Shown here piece by piece: positions 1 through 8,437 of a stretch of DNA of 50,800 nucleotides. A model generated the notes under the pieces. The model had not been told where the DNA came from, did no database searches, and saw only the letters and a list, made by a program, of their open reading frames with translations. The stretch covers positions 1 through 50,800 of the forward strand of contig JAAYRU010000028.1 in NCBI GenBank assembly GCA_012518615.1, in the 5' to 3' direction. Positions within the stretch are counted from its first letter, which is position 1. Each line of letters begins with the position of its first letter. Made by a program: the position numbers and the translations under genes. The DNA is from Christensenellaceae bacterium. Its GTDB lineage: Bacteria > Bacillota > Clostridia > Christensenellales > Aristaeellaceae.

Positions 1-58
1 AATTCTAAAAACAACAAACTAAGGAAAATAACACTACATAAAATCGAAAGAAACATAA

Positions 59-98
59 CCCTCAATCCTTTGAGTTTACAAGGGATGAGGGCTGTTTT
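59..98 (+). terminator. Intrinsic terminator of an upstream plus-strand gene
   Basis: An imperfect hairpin pairs CCCTC...CCTTT at 59-71 with AAGGGATGAGGG at 80-91, and is followed by CTGTTTTTA. The orientation fits a plus-strand gene ending before the window. No gene is visible between 1 and 217. Confidence 0.45.
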
Positions 99-173
99 TA
101 ACTAAATTTGTTGTAAAAGACAAGATATTATGCTATATTCTAACCTTGCTAACTAAACTTTGCAAGTACAAAT

Positions 174-201
174 AAAAAAAGGCTGCCCACATGGAGCAGC
201 C
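174..201 (-). terminator. Intrinsic terminator of the exported flavoprotein gene
   Basis: Read on the minus strand, the stem GGCTGC / GCAGCC (181-201) is followed directly by a run of seven T (180-174). It lies 17 bases past the stop codon of the flavoprotein reductase gene. Confidence 0.85.
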
Positions 202-217
202 AAAAGATTAATGGGTA

Positions 218-2125
218 TTATTCGCCTTTTGCGGCGTGTTCGCCGGCTATTCTGCCGAATACAAGGTAGTCTACTATCGCGTTTCCGCCTAAACGGTTTG
301 CGCCGTGTACTACGCCTGTAATCTCACCCGCGCAGTATAGACCCTTTACTATTGAGCCATCGGGACGAAGCGCATGGGTATGTTCGTCTATCTCTACACC
401 GCCCATTGTGTGGTGAGCCGCGGTCTTTCTCTCGTAAGATATGAAAGGACCCTCGCCAAGAGGCATAGAGTAAGATGCCCTGTGGAATTTATCAACCTTC
501 TGCTCGCTTGCGTATTCGTTGTAATACTCAATTTCTTCGCGTACTACATCTTCAGGGAGATTAAGCTGCGCAGCAAGGTCTGCTATATCCTTTGCGTATA
601 TGTAGCCAGATACCTTGTTTTCTACTAGGTAGGGTATGGATTGACCTGCAAGTGAACGAAGTTCTTCATATTCTGCGGTGGGACGACATACCATGTATAC
701 AAGACCGTCTGTCTGCTGCATGAAAGCAAGGGACATTTCGTCTCTCCTGCCGTCCTCACGAACAAAGCGCTTGCCCTCTTTGTTAAGGAATATGCTGGTG
801 CCGGATTGTAACAAGTTGTCATTTAACATACCTGTTTTGGGGTTGCAATAGGGGAGCATTTGAAGCTGTTCCATGTTTACAAGGTTTGCTCCTGCCGCTT
901 CCGCCATAAATATACCGTCGCCCGTTACGCCAGAAAGGTTTGTAGTGCCTACATTTTTGCCAAGATCAGGCCATTTGTCGCCTTCGCAGTATTTCTGCCT
1001 TAGCTCAACATTGCCCGCAAAGCCGCCTGTTGAAAGCACTACGCCTTTATTTGCATGTAGGGTTACTTTGTTGCCGTCTTTACCTACGGCATTTACGCCT
1101 ACTACGGCATCGCCATCCATTATTAGGCTCTTGCCCTCGGTATCGGTAAATTCAGTGTAGTTTTCGTTATCTTTAAGCTGTCCTCTAAGGGCGCTTATAT
1201 AGCCTGTGCCGTTTGGCATTACCGCCTGGTGTGAACGGGGATACATAGCTCCGCCGCCGTGATGCACATTTTCTGCAAATTCCTGTCCAAGGCTCTCCAG
1301 CCAGTGAAGACCGGCTTCCGCATTGCCTGTAAGTATTTTAACCATGTCAATTTCGGCTACCTTGTCGCCGCCATTCCAAGTTTGCAGCGCAAACCAGTTG
1401 GCAGAGTCAAACATGGTTTTGTCGGAAGCTTTGTACGCTTCAAACTCTTCCCTTACGGCTTCCTGAAGGGCTTTATGCTCTTCATTTACAGGCTCTTCTG
1501 CTAGAGCTTCTTCAATCATGGTATCAAGCGCAGGGGCACGCTCTGCCTGATATTTATTATCCTGCCTTGCAGGGTCGGGAGCGTTGTAGAAACCGCCTAC
1601 AACAAGCGAGTTACCGCCGAGTATACCGGTTTTTTCAATAAGTATTACGCTTGCGCCATGTTCAAGCGCCGTTACAGCAGCCGTAAGACCCGCACCGCCG
1701 CCGCCTACTATTACTACATCAGCTGTAAGCTCGATATCTTCCGCAGGTTCTTTTTCCAGCTTTTCAGACAGAGCCTTTGCATCACCGCCTGCATCTTCAA
1801 CGCAAGCTTTTACCGCATTTTTAAGAACTGCAGAGCTTATAGTAGCTCCTGTTACAGAGTCAACCGCAAGCGACTGTTTTTCAATAATGTCTGCCGCTAC
1901 CTTTTCCATAGCATAGTCGCCTATGCCGGGGGTTTCCATGTGGTCCAGCACTTCGATTTTTTCGATGCTGTTGTCAGTAAATGTAACCTTTACACTTACA
2001 GGGCCGTTCATTCCGTTTACGGTTTTCTCGTATTCGCCTGCTTTATAATTGCCTTCAGCAATTACGCCAACGCCAAGCAGCATGGCAACACTTAGTAAAA
2101 CCGCAAATAGTCTTCTGGTTTTCAA
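218..2125 (-). CDS. Exported FMN/FAD flavoprotein reductase (fumarate/urocanate reductase-like)
   Basis: The 635-residue protein starts with a signal peptide (about residues 1-24). An FMN-binding domain follows (about 30-110) and carries the motif DSVTGATISS, whose threonine is the usual site of covalent FMN attachment by a flavin transferase. From about residue 135 there is an FAD_binding_2 domain with a dinucleotide motif (VVIVGGGGAGLTAA), ending in the conserved ANRLGGNA segment of fumarate reductase-type flavoproteins. This family reduces fumarate, urocanate or related unsaturated acids outside the membrane, fed by membrane or extracellular electron carriers; the substrate cannot be read from the sequence. 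The start is TTG at 2125, eight bases after GGAGG; no ATG fits. The gene is monocistronic, with its own promoter and terminator. No ApbE-like flavin transferase gene lies in the window. Confidence 0.88.
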   Translation of the reverse strand: MKTRRLFAVLLSVAMLLGVGVIAEGNYKAGEYEKTVNGMNGPVSVKVTFTDNSIEKIEVLDHMETPGIGDYAMEKVAADIIEKQSLAVDSVTGATISSAVLKNAVKACVEDAGGDAKALSEKLEKEPAEDIELTADVVIVGGGGAGLTAAVTALEHGASVILIEKTGILGGNSLVVGGFYNAPDPARQDNKYQAERAPALDTMIEEALAEEPVNEEHKALQEAVREEFEAYKASDKTMFDSANWFALQTWNGGDKVAEIDMVKILTGNAEAGLHWLESLGQEFAENVHHGGGAMYPRSHQAVMPNGTGYISALRGQLKDNENYTEFTDTEGKSLIMDGDAVVGVNAVGKDGNKVTLHANKGVVLSTGGFAGNVELRQKYCEGDKWPDLGKNVGTTNLSGVTGDGIFMAEAAGANLVNMEQLQMLPYCNPKTGMLNDNLLQSGTSIFLNKEGKRFVREDGRRDEMSLAFMQQTDGLVYMVCRPTAEYEELRSLAGQSIPYLVENKVSGYIYAKDIADLAAQLNLPEDVVREEIEYYNEYASEQKVDKFHRASYSMPLGEGPFISYERKTAAHHTMGGVEIDEHTHALRPDGSIVKGLYCAGEITGVVHGANRLGGNAIVDYLVFGRIAGEHAAKGE

Positions 2126-2179
2126 ATGATATTCCTCCTTTTATTTTTGAAAGGCAGTTCTCTACCTTCCTTTACTGTT

Positions 2180-2208
2180 ATTTTACAAGCCCATTTCAGC
2201 CCAGTCAA
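2180..2208 (-). promoter_or_regulatory. Sigma-A promoter of the flavoprotein gene
   Basis: On the minus strand, TTGACT (2208-2203) and TAAAAT (2185-2180) are separated by exactly 17 bases. The site lies 55 bases upstream of the TTG start. Confidence 0.7.
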
Positions 2209-2269
2209 TATGGTTTGTATAAAAAAGTACCCAAAATTTGATGTTGCGGGTCGTTTTCCGCCCGCCTAA

Positions 2270-2307
2270 CTTTAATAAATCGCCCTTACGAACACATCAT
2301 AAGGGCG
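2270..2307 (-). terminator. Probable terminator of the hydrogenase operon
   Basis: CGCCCTTA / TAAGGGCG form an 8-bp stem (2281-2307) with an 11-base loop, 20 bases beyond the hydA stop codon. The following minus-strand sequence ATTTATTAAAG is T-rich but is not a clean T run, so termination may be partial. Confidence 0.55.
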
Positions 2308-2327
2308 GTTATTATAACAGAGTATTA

Positions 2328-4076
2328 CTAGTTTTCAAGCGCAGGGTATTTGGGCTTTTGAGTATATTTTGTATGCAATAGGTGATGAGCCTTGTAGCTG
2401 TTAGGCTCCTCTAGGAACTCCTCATACAGCTTGATAATACTGGGATTTTCATGGCTCTTACGCAGAGGTTTCGCAGCGTCCTCACCGTAAAGCGCCTTTG
2501 CTCTTTCAACACGCGGGTCTACATCTATACGCTCCTGCGCGGGTACTATAGGCTGACCGCCGCCAGTTACGCAACCACCGGGGCAACCCATTACTTCTAT
2601 AAAATGGTAGTCCTTGTCTCCTGCCTTTATTTTTTCAAGCAGCTCTTTTGCGTTCGCGGTTCCATGTACAACGGCTACATTTATGGTGCTGTCACCTATT
2701 TTTATGCTGGCTTCTTTTATATTCTTAACCCCGCGTACCTCGCAGAAATCAAGCTCTTCAAGGCTTTCGCCCGTTATCCAGTCGTATGCCGTACGGAGCG
2801 CAGCTTCCATAACTCCACCCGTCGCACCAAATATTACGCTTGCGCCCGTGCTCTCTCCAAGGGCAGGGTCAAAATCCTCATCAGGCAGCCTTGCAAAGTC
2901 TATACCTGCGGTTTTAATCATGCGGGCAAGTTCCCTTGTGGTAAGCACTGCATCTACATCTGGGTAACCGCTTGCGGAAAGTTCAGGGAGCTTCGCCTCA
3001 TACTTTTTGGCAGTACAGGGCATTATAGATACAACACGTATTTTTTCAACGGGTATGTTTTTCTTTTCTGCGTAGTAGCTCTTAACTATTGCACCCATCA
3101 TTTCATGTGGAGATTTGCAGCTTGAGAGGTTGGGTATAAACTCCGGATAGTAAGATTCGCAGTAGGATATCCAACCGGGTGAGCATGAGGTTATCATGGG
3201 CAGAACACCACCTGTTTTAATACGATTTACAAGCTCCGCAGCTTCTTCCATTATTGTTAAATCAGCGGCGAAATCGGTATCGAACACTCTATCAAAGGAT
3301 AGCCTGCGAAGCGCTGCCGCCATCTTGCCGGTTACATTTGTACCCATGGGCATACCGAACTCTTCCCCAAGCGCAGCCCTTACAGCAGGTGCCGTCTGCA
3401 CTACAGTATACAGGGAATCGTCGGCTAGCATATCCCACACGCGGTCTATTTCGCTTCTGGTATACAGCGCGCCTACAGGACAGGCTGCTATGCACTGACC
3501 GCAGCGTATGCAGGCGGTTTGGTTTATAGGCAGCACCCAAGGGGATTCTATACTTGTTTTAAAACCGCGGTTTACTGCGCCTATTACGCCACATGCCTGA
3601 GTTTTTTCGCAGGCGGCAACGCACCTTCTGCACAGTATACACTTGTTGTTATCGCGCACAATACTGACTGAAGATTCATCCACATCGTAGTGGGTACGCT
3701 CTCCGCCTAGGGCTTCGCCATCTTCTATGCCAAGCTCCAGAGAAAGCTTTTGAAGCTCGCAGTTCTGGCTTCTTACGCAAGACAAGCATTTCTTATCGTG
3801 GTTGCTGAGTATTAGCTCAAGTATAGTTTTTCTGGCTTCTCTAACCTTAGGCGTATTGGTTTTAACAACCATACCGTTTTGGGCTTCAAGCACGCAGCTC
3901 GCCTGTAGATTCCTGGCGCCAGCATCTACCACGCATATTCTGCAAGCACCTATTTCGTTAAGGTCTTTAAGGAAACAGAGCGTGGGGATATGTATATGCG
4001 CCTTGCGGGCAGCCTCAAGTACCGTTGTGCCTTTTTCTACCGTAACTTCAGTACCGTCTATAGTTAATGTAATCAT
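2328..4076 (-). CDS. hydA: NAD-linked [FeFe] hydrogenase catalytic subunit HydA/HndD
   Basis: The 582-residue protein shows, in order: an N-terminal [2Fe-2S] domain (C34, C45, C48, C61), a His/Cys [4Fe-4S] site (H93, C97, C100, C106), two [4Fe-4S] motifs (about 146-165 and 189-203), and the H-cluster domain. The H-cluster signatures are TSCSPGW at 296-302, MPCTAKKYE at 352-360 and EVMGCPGGCVTGGGQP from about 494. The C-terminal small-subunit segment is present. It reduces protons to H2 in the cytoplasm. With the NuoF- and NuoE-like partners upstream it should form a trimeric hydrogenase that takes electrons from NADH and ferredoxin together (known for HydABC; inferred here). The second position of the usual TSCCP motif is Ser, a variant I recall from NAD-linked HydA proteins but could not check. 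It is the last gene of the operon, 11 bases after hydB. Confidence 0.95.
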   Translation of the reverse strand: MITLTIDGTEVTVEKGTTVLEAARKAHIHIPTLCFLKDLNEIGACRICVVDAGARNLQASCVLEAQNGMVVKTNTPKVREARKTILELILSNHDKKCLSCVRSQNCELQKLSLELGIEDGEALGGERTHYDVDESSVSIVRDNNKCILCRRCVAACEKTQACGVIGAVNRGFKTSIESPWVLPINQTACIRCGQCIAACPVGALYTRSEIDRVWDMLADDSLYTVVQTAPAVRAALGEEFGMPMGTNVTGKMAAALRRLSFDRVFDTDFAADLTIMEEAAELVNRIKTGGVLPMITSCSPGWISYCESYYPEFIPNLSSCKSPHEMMGAIVKSYYAEKKNIPVEKIRVVSIMPCTAKKYEAKLPELSASGYPDVDAVLTTRELARMIKTAGIDFARLPDEDFDPALGESTGASVIFGATGGVMEAALRTAYDWITGESLEELDFCEVRGVKNIKEASIKIGDSTINVAVVHGTANAKELLEKIKAGDKDYHFIEVMGCPGGCVTGGGQPIVPAQERIDVDPRVERAKALYGEDAAKPLRKSHENPSIIKLYEEFLEEPNSYKAHHLLHTKYTQKPKYPALEN

Positions 4077-4087
4077 TTAATCCTCCA

Positions 4088-5881
4088 TCAAACCTTAATG
4101 ATTGCGTTAAAGCGACATTTCTCTATACAAGATAGGCACTTTGTGCATTTTTCGGTATCAATCTCATGTTTATGGCGCACTTCACCTGAAATAGCATCAA
4201 CCGGACATACCCTAGCGCATGCAGTGCAGCCGCGGCAATCATCAGTGATTTCAAGGTGCACAAGGCTCTTGCAATGGTGCGCGGGGCAGCGTTTATCATA
4301 TATATGCGCCTCGTATTCGTCTCTAAAGTAGCGAAGCGTTGAGAGTACGGGGTTTGGCGCTGTCTGACCAAGACCGCAGAGCGATGAAGAGCTTATGGTC
4401 CTTGCAAGACGCTCCAGCCTCTCTATATCGCCATCCTCGCCCTTGCCTTCTACTATGCGGTCAAGTATTTCAAGCATACGCTTTGTGCCTATGCGGCAGG
4501 GCGTGCATTTACCACAGCTTTCCTCTACGGTAAAATCAAGGAAGAATCTAGCGATATCCACCATGCAGTTATCCTCATCCATTACTACCATTCCGCCGGA
4601 GCCCATCATAGAGCCTATTTCAACTAGGGAGTCGTACTCTATGGGTACATCAAGCAGCGATGAGGGTATGCAGCCGCCTGAAGGACCGCCGGTTTGCACG
4701 GCCTTAAACTTCTTGTTTTTGGGTATACCCCCGCCTATATCGTATATTACGGTTCTAAGCGGCGTACCCATAGGCACTTCAACAAGGCCGGTGTTGTTTA
4801 TCTTACCGCCAAGAGCAAATACCTTAGTGCCGGGAGAGCGCTCGGTTCCCATTGAATGGAACCATTCCACACCCTTATTTATAATTGGCGGAACATTTGC
4901 ATATGTTTCAACATTATTAATATTGGTGGGCTTACCAAACAGACCGCTTACCGCCGGGAACGGGGGCTTAGGTCTTGGCTCGCCACGCTTACCCTCTATT
5001 GATGCCATGAGCGCAGTTTCCTCGCCACATACAAACGCGCCTGCGCCAAGACGAAGGTGTATATCAAAGGAAAAATCGCTGCCTAATATATTTTTGCCAA
5101 GCAAGCCATATTCCCTCGCCTGATTGATGGCAGTTTTAAGGCGCTCAACCGCTATTGGGTATTCCGCGCGCACATATATATAGCCCTCGTCAGAGCCTAT
5201 TGCGTAGCCGCATATAGCCATGGCTTCCAGCACGCTGTGCGGATCGCCCTCAAGGACAGACCTATCCATAAAAGCGCCGGGGTCACCCTCATCAGCATTG
5301 CAGATTACGTATTTTTTATCCGACTTGCTGTTTGCCGCGAACTGCCATTTGTTTCCGGCAGGGAATCCTCCGCCGCCCCTACCCCTTAAATTCGCTTCCG
5401 TTACAAGGTCTATTACCTCCTGCGGACTCATCTCGGTTAGGCATTTTGCAAGTGCCATATAGCCGTCAAAGGCGATGTATTCGTCTATGTTTTCAGGGTC
5501 TATAACGCCGCAGTTGCGAAGCGCAACCCTAGTTTGATGTTTGTAGAAGGATATCTCATCAAGGGGCTTGCCAGCATCGGGATGTTCACCCTTTTCGACA
5601 TATACAAGGCGGCGAACAACTCTGCCCTTAAGCAGATGTTCCTCTACTATTTCCTTTACATCTGCCGGCTTTACATGTGAATAGAAAGTACCTTCAGGGT
5701 ATACTATTATAACCGGTCCAGCTTCACATAGGCCAAAACAACCTGTACGTATAACCTTAATCTCGTTTTCGAGTCCATGCTCGGCAAGCTGTTTTTCAAA
5801 CTGTTCTATTATTACGTCTGAACCTGAAGATGTACAGCCCGTGCCGCCACAGACCAGAACATGCGAACGAAATAATTCCAT
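4088..5881 (-). CDS. hydB: NuoF-like NADH/FMN subunit of the hydrogenase (HydB/HndC)
   Basis: The 597-residue protein has an N-terminal thioredoxin-like [2Fe-2S] domain (CGGTGC...GCFGLC), then the NuoF core: glycine-rich NADH/FMN segment GRGGGGFPAGNKW, NADEGDPGAFMDR and the GAGAFVCGEETAL motif. An SLBB-type region and the [4Fe-4S] motif ESCGKCTPCR with a distal SSLCGLG follow. The C-terminus adds a two-cluster ferredoxin domain (CRGCTACARVCP and CTKCLSCIEKC). This is the usual HydB/HndC architecture and length. The subunit binds NADH and FMN and passes electrons to and from HydA; in bifurcating enzymes it is the proposed bifurcation site. A clear AAGGAGG precedes the ATG. Confidence 0.94.
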   Translation of the reverse strand: MELFRSHVLVCGGTGCTSSGSDVIIEQFEKQLAEHGLENEIKVIRTGCFGLCEAGPVIIVYPEGTFYSHVKPADVKEIVEEHLLKGRVVRRLVYVEKGEHPDAGKPLDEISFYKHQTRVALRNCGVIDPENIDEYIAFDGYMALAKCLTEMSPQEVIDLVTEANLRGRGGGGFPAGNKWQFAANSKSDKKYVICNADEGDPGAFMDRSVLEGDPHSVLEAMAICGYAIGSDEGYIYVRAEYPIAVERLKTAINQAREYGLLGKNILGSDFSFDIHLRLGAGAFVCGEETALMASIEGKRGEPRPKPPFPAVSGLFGKPTNINNVETYANVPPIINKGVEWFHSMGTERSPGTKVFALGGKINNTGLVEVPMGTPLRTVIYDIGGGIPKNKKFKAVQTGGPSGGCIPSSLLDVPIEYDSLVEIGSMMGSGGMVVMDEDNCMVDIARFFLDFTVEESCGKCTPCRIGTKRMLEILDRIVEGKGEDGDIERLERLARTISSSSLCGLGQTAPNPVLSTLRYFRDEYEAHIYDKRCPAHHCKSLVHLEITDDCRGCTACARVCPVDAISGEVRHKHEIDTEKCTKCLSCIEKCRFNAIIKV

Positions 5882-5893
5882 TTTTCCTCCTTA

Positions 5894-6271
5894 TTAGGCT
5901 TCTTCCTGAGAGCCTATTGCGTACTCGGCTATGGGCTTGCCGTTTACTATATGCTCAAGCACTATGCGCCTTGCCTTCTCGGGCGTGAGATTTATATATG
6001 TAACCTTCTCCGTGCCGGGGATTATTACATCCGCCATAGGCTCATGCTGGCAAAGACCTATACAGCCTGTCTGCGTTACATGTACATGGCTTAGCCCCCT
6101 CTTTGCGCACTCCTCTATGAAGGCTATCATTACAGGGCGCGCACCTGCCGCAATGCCGCAGGTTGCCATGCCTACTACCACGCGCACGGCTTCTTCCTTG
6201 TCTTCCTTGCGCATGTTAATCCTATCAAGCGTTTTCTGCCTAATTTGCTTTAATTCTTCCAGTGATTTCAT
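5894..6271 (-). CDS. Thioredoxin-like [2Fe-2S] ferredoxin subunit (HndB-like)
   Basis: The 125-residue protein has a short helical N-terminus and then a thioredoxin-like ferredoxin fold with Cys in ATCGIAAGA and in GCIGLC, like the C-terminal half of NuoE. It corresponds to HndB of four-subunit NADP/NAD-linked hydrogenases and probably carries one [2Fe-2S] cluster. I place the start at 6271, where GGAGG lies 7 bases upstream and the ATG overlaps the stop of the upstream ATPase gene (ATGA); a longer in-frame start at 6292 is less likely. It sits between the ATPase gene and hydB, in the order commonly seen in clostridial hyd operons. Confidence 0.87.
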   Translation of the reverse strand: MKSLEELKQIRQKTLDRINMRKEDKEEAVRVVVGMATCGIAAGARPVMIAFIEECAKRGLSHVHVTQTGCIGLCQHEPMADVIIPGTEKVTYINLTPEKARRIVLEHIVNGKPIAEYAIGSQEEA

Positions 6272-6819
6272 GTGATATATCCTCCCAAACAATCTGCTAT
6301 GTTTTCATCAAGGTAGCCGTGTAGCCATTTTATTACTTCAGGCTCGCTTAAGCTTACTCCGGACAGCATTTCCTTAATTTCGGCTGTGTTCATATTGAAT
6401 GACTTTTCCCCTGCCAATATGTTTACAACAAAGTCCACCGTATCAGCGTTGCCGCTTATAAGCGTTAGCAGCGTTGCAGTTAAATCTCCAAGGGGTATAC
6501 AGTCTATACTGCTTAGCACATAAGTTGCGCTAACTAGCGTGCCCTCGCCTAGGCTGCTTTCTACGAAAAAGCTTCCCCCTGTAATTTCTGCGCTGTGTTT
6601 TGTAAGCGGTATCCCAAGACCTACTTTACGGGTGGTTCGGCTGCTTACAAAGGGGCTTAATACCGCTTCAACTTGCTCCTTTGCCATACCCTTGCCATCA
6701 TCGCTTAGCTTATACGTTAGCCTACCCCCTACCACTTCTATATCGATAGTTATAAGCTTTGCCCCAGCGCTTAGGCTGTTTTGGGCAAGGTCCATTATGT
6801 GCAGGGAGATGTCCCTCAT
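6268..6819 (-). CDS. Histidine-kinase-type ATPase domain protein in the hydrogenase operon
   Basis: The 183-residue protein begins with an HATPase_c fold: N-box DLAQNSLSAGA, then SDDGKGM and a VGLGIPLTKHSAEITGG lid region. It has no dimerisation/phosphoacceptor domain and no sensor domain, so it resembles a stand-alone ATPase or anti-sigma-type kinase. The C-terminal about 80 residues are not recognised. Proteins like this recur inside clostridial NAD-linked hydrogenase operons; their role is unknown to me, and redox signalling is the obvious inference. The start overlaps the nuoE-like stop codon by ATGA, and the end overlaps the ferredoxin start, indicating translational coupling. Confidence 0.85.
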   Translation of the reverse strand: MRDISLHIMDLAQNSLSAGAKLITIDIEVVGGRLTYKLSDDGKGMAKEQVEAVLSPFVSSRTTRKVGLGIPLTKHSAEITGGSFFVESSLGEGTLVSATYVLSSIDCIPLGDLTATLLTLISGNADTVDFVVNILAGEKSFNMNTAEIKEMLSGVSLSEPEVIKWLHGYLDENIADCLGGYIT

Positions 6820-7289
6820 CCTCTGAGGTAGGGCTTTAGAATATTTGGCACATCGTCTGCGGTTAGCCTGCCGTGCACATCATCGTTTATGGTGATGACG
6901 GGCGCAAGACCGCAAGCGCCTATGCAGCGGGTTGCTTCTATGGTAAAAAGACCGTCGCTGCTGGTTTTGCCGGGTTCTAGATTAAGTTCCTCGCATATCC
7001 TATCAAGTATTGCCTGGCTTCCGCGCACATAGCAGGCAGTACCAAGGCATACGCCTATTATGTACTTGCCCTTGGGTTCAAGCGCAAACTGGGAATAGAA
7101 TGTCGCTACCCCATATACTTCGGATAATGTAACCCCAAGCCCCTCGGCTATGCGCACCTGTACATCCATAGGCACATGACCCATTATGTCTTGTGAGTAC
7201 TGCATCACCTGCATTAGCGAGCTTGCATCGCCCTTATGCTTTTCTATCTCGATATCTATCAGCTTTAACTGTTCATCTCTTTGCGACAA
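6816..7289 (-). CDS. hydC: NuoE-like [2Fe-2S] subunit of the hydrogenase (HydC/HndA)
   Basis: The 157-residue protein has the NuoE architecture: an N-terminal helical bundle and a thioredoxin-like fold with four cluster cysteines (CLGTAC and, about 35 residues on, CIGAC). It transfers electrons within the NADH-linked hydrogenase. The start is TTG at 7289 behind AAGGAGGG; no ATG lies near. The 126-base gap upstream is the only sizeable gap in the operon. It contains A/T runs and two TAAAAT hexamers on the minus strand, so a second promoter for the catalytic genes is possible but weakly supported. Confidence 0.92.
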   Translation of the reverse strand: MSQRDEQLKLIDIEIEKHKGDASSLMQVMQYSQDIMGHVPMDVQVRIAEGLGVTLSEVYGVATFYSQFALEPKGKYIIGVCLGTACYVRGSQAILDRICEELNLEPGKTSSDGLFTIEATRCIGACGLAPVITINDDVHGRLTADDVPNILKPYLRG

Positions 7290-7415
7290 CTGTGTGTTCC
7301 CTCCTTAAATCAAATAGTACACCAAAAAGGATTTTACCATATTTTACCTTTTTTTTCAGCATTTTTTACACACAAAAAACAACATCCTTAGAGCTGCGGG
7401 CGGAGTTCGTCCCTG

Positions 7416-8096
7416 CTAATTTGTTTTTTCAAGACAAGTTAATATAGAATCTATGTTTTTATCACAATTAAGGCAAAATAAAGGCTCTGAAATATCTCCC
7501 AGAGTATGTGCATCGGATGAATGCAATATATTATAGCCTTTAGGCGGCACACCGTTTCCGTTTACCTCTATGCATTTTATACCGCTATCAGGCGGTATAA
7601 AGCCAAGCATGTTAATTATACCATTGCTTCTAAATATATGTGCAGGCACAGGCACACCGCCAAAATTGCGTATACTCTCCACCGCTTCTTCAAAGGATAG
7701 CAGCAAAGGGGATATTAGCAAATTTTCTTCCTCTGATATTATATTATCATCGCTATCCATATAATACTGCCTACCGAAATATTCGGGAGAGTTTTTTATA
7801 TTCTGCCTATAATTATCGCAGTATTTTGAAAAGCCTTCAGCATTTTCCACAGAATTAAAATAACCCAGCAGATGAACCTCTTCCCTGGTGTTAATTTCTA
7901 TTCCTGGCACAAAAAGCACATCATAGCGCCTTGCGTTTTCGCTTACCGCGCGTAAATTACCCGCGGTATTATGGTCTGTAACCGAAATTACATCTAGCCC
8001 CTTTATATGCGCCATAGCGCATATATTATGTGGCGTCATATCATCACTCGCGCAAGGTGATAGGCAGCTATGTATATGCAAATCGTAAAACAGCAT
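7416..8096 (-). CDS. PHP-domain metal-dependent phosphoesterase
   Basis: The 226-residue protein begins with DLHIHSCLSPCA, followed by VTDHNTAGN, PGIEINTREEVHLLGYF and SSDAHT near the C-terminus. These are the His/Asp/Glu metal ligands of the PHP (polymerase and histidinol phosphatase) fold. Stand-alone proteins of this type hydrolyse phosphoesters such as nucleoside 3',5'-bisphosphates or 5'-phosphorylated oligonucleotides; the substrate here is unknown. The ATG shares one base with the stop codon of the preceding DRTGG gene, so it belongs to the hydrogenase operon. A PHP gene at this place is common in clostridial hyd operons, without known function. Confidence 0.87.
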   Translation of the reverse strand: MLFYDLHIHSCLSPCASDDMTPHNICAMAHIKGLDVISVTDHNTAGNLRAVSENARRYDVLFVPGIEINTREEVHLLGYFNSVENAEGFSKYCDNYRQNIKNSPEYFGRQYYMDSDDNIISEEENLLISPLLLSFEEAVESIRNFGGVPVPAHIFRSNGIINMLGFIPPDSGIKCIEVNGNGVPPKGYNILHSSDAHTLGDISEPLFCLNCDKNIDSILTCLEKTN

Positions 8097-8434
8097 CAGC
8101 AGGAAGGCAGACCCGCCTTATCCATTATGGCACATATACTATATGCGCTAAGTGGGGATGATAGCACCGCCACACCCTCTTCCTTGGCTTTATTTAGGGG
8201 CGCTTCCTCCATGGTTATATCATCCGGCAATATTATACACGCCATTTCCTTAAGGCTCGCAACCGCAACGACATTCATATGCGTTTGTACCGTAACCCAA
8301 GCGCAGCCCTCATCCCCCCTTGCCATTACCCAGCTTAGAAGGTCGCAGGTATAGCCGCTTTTAACCTCATTTTCAAGACCTATATCGTGCAGATTTTTTG
8401 CGTTTATCAGTTTAGATAGTTCATTTACTTTCAT
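8096..8434 (-). CDS. DRTGG-domain protein (first of two in the operon)
   Basis: This is a small 112-residue protein. The N-terminus looks like a short helical lead (MKVNELSKLINAKNL), and the rest resembles a DRTGG domain, a regulatory fold found with CBS and phosphotransacetylase-like proteins. There are no transmembrane segments and no catalytic motif that I recognise. It lies three bases after the sensory hydrogenase-like gene and overlaps the PHP gene, and it is similar in size and predicted fold to the operon's first gene at 10157-10534. A ligand-sensing adaptor is the reasonable inference; the ligand is unknown. Confidence 0.75.
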   Translation of the reverse strand: MKVNELSKLINAKNLHDIGLENEVKSGYTCDLLSWVMARGDEGCAWVTVQTHMNVVAVASLKEMACIILPDDITMEEAPLNKAKEEGVAVLSSPLSAYSICAIMDKAGLPSC

Positions 8435-8437
8435 TAT

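Noticed and set aside
2451-3125. Long plus-strand open frame (224 codons) opposite hydA
   Set aside because: It lies fully antisense to a strongly conserved gene, has no ribosome binding site, and its odd Tyr/Cys/Arg-rich composition is that of a shadow frame. The same holds for the other antisense frames over hydB, polA, glyA, grdC, grdE and the mannosidase.
7290-7415. Firm internal promoter before the nuoE-like gene
   Set aside because: TAAAAT hexamers are present on the minus strand, but the nearest -35-like sequence (TGCTGA) has a 19-base spacer; not good enough to list as a feature.
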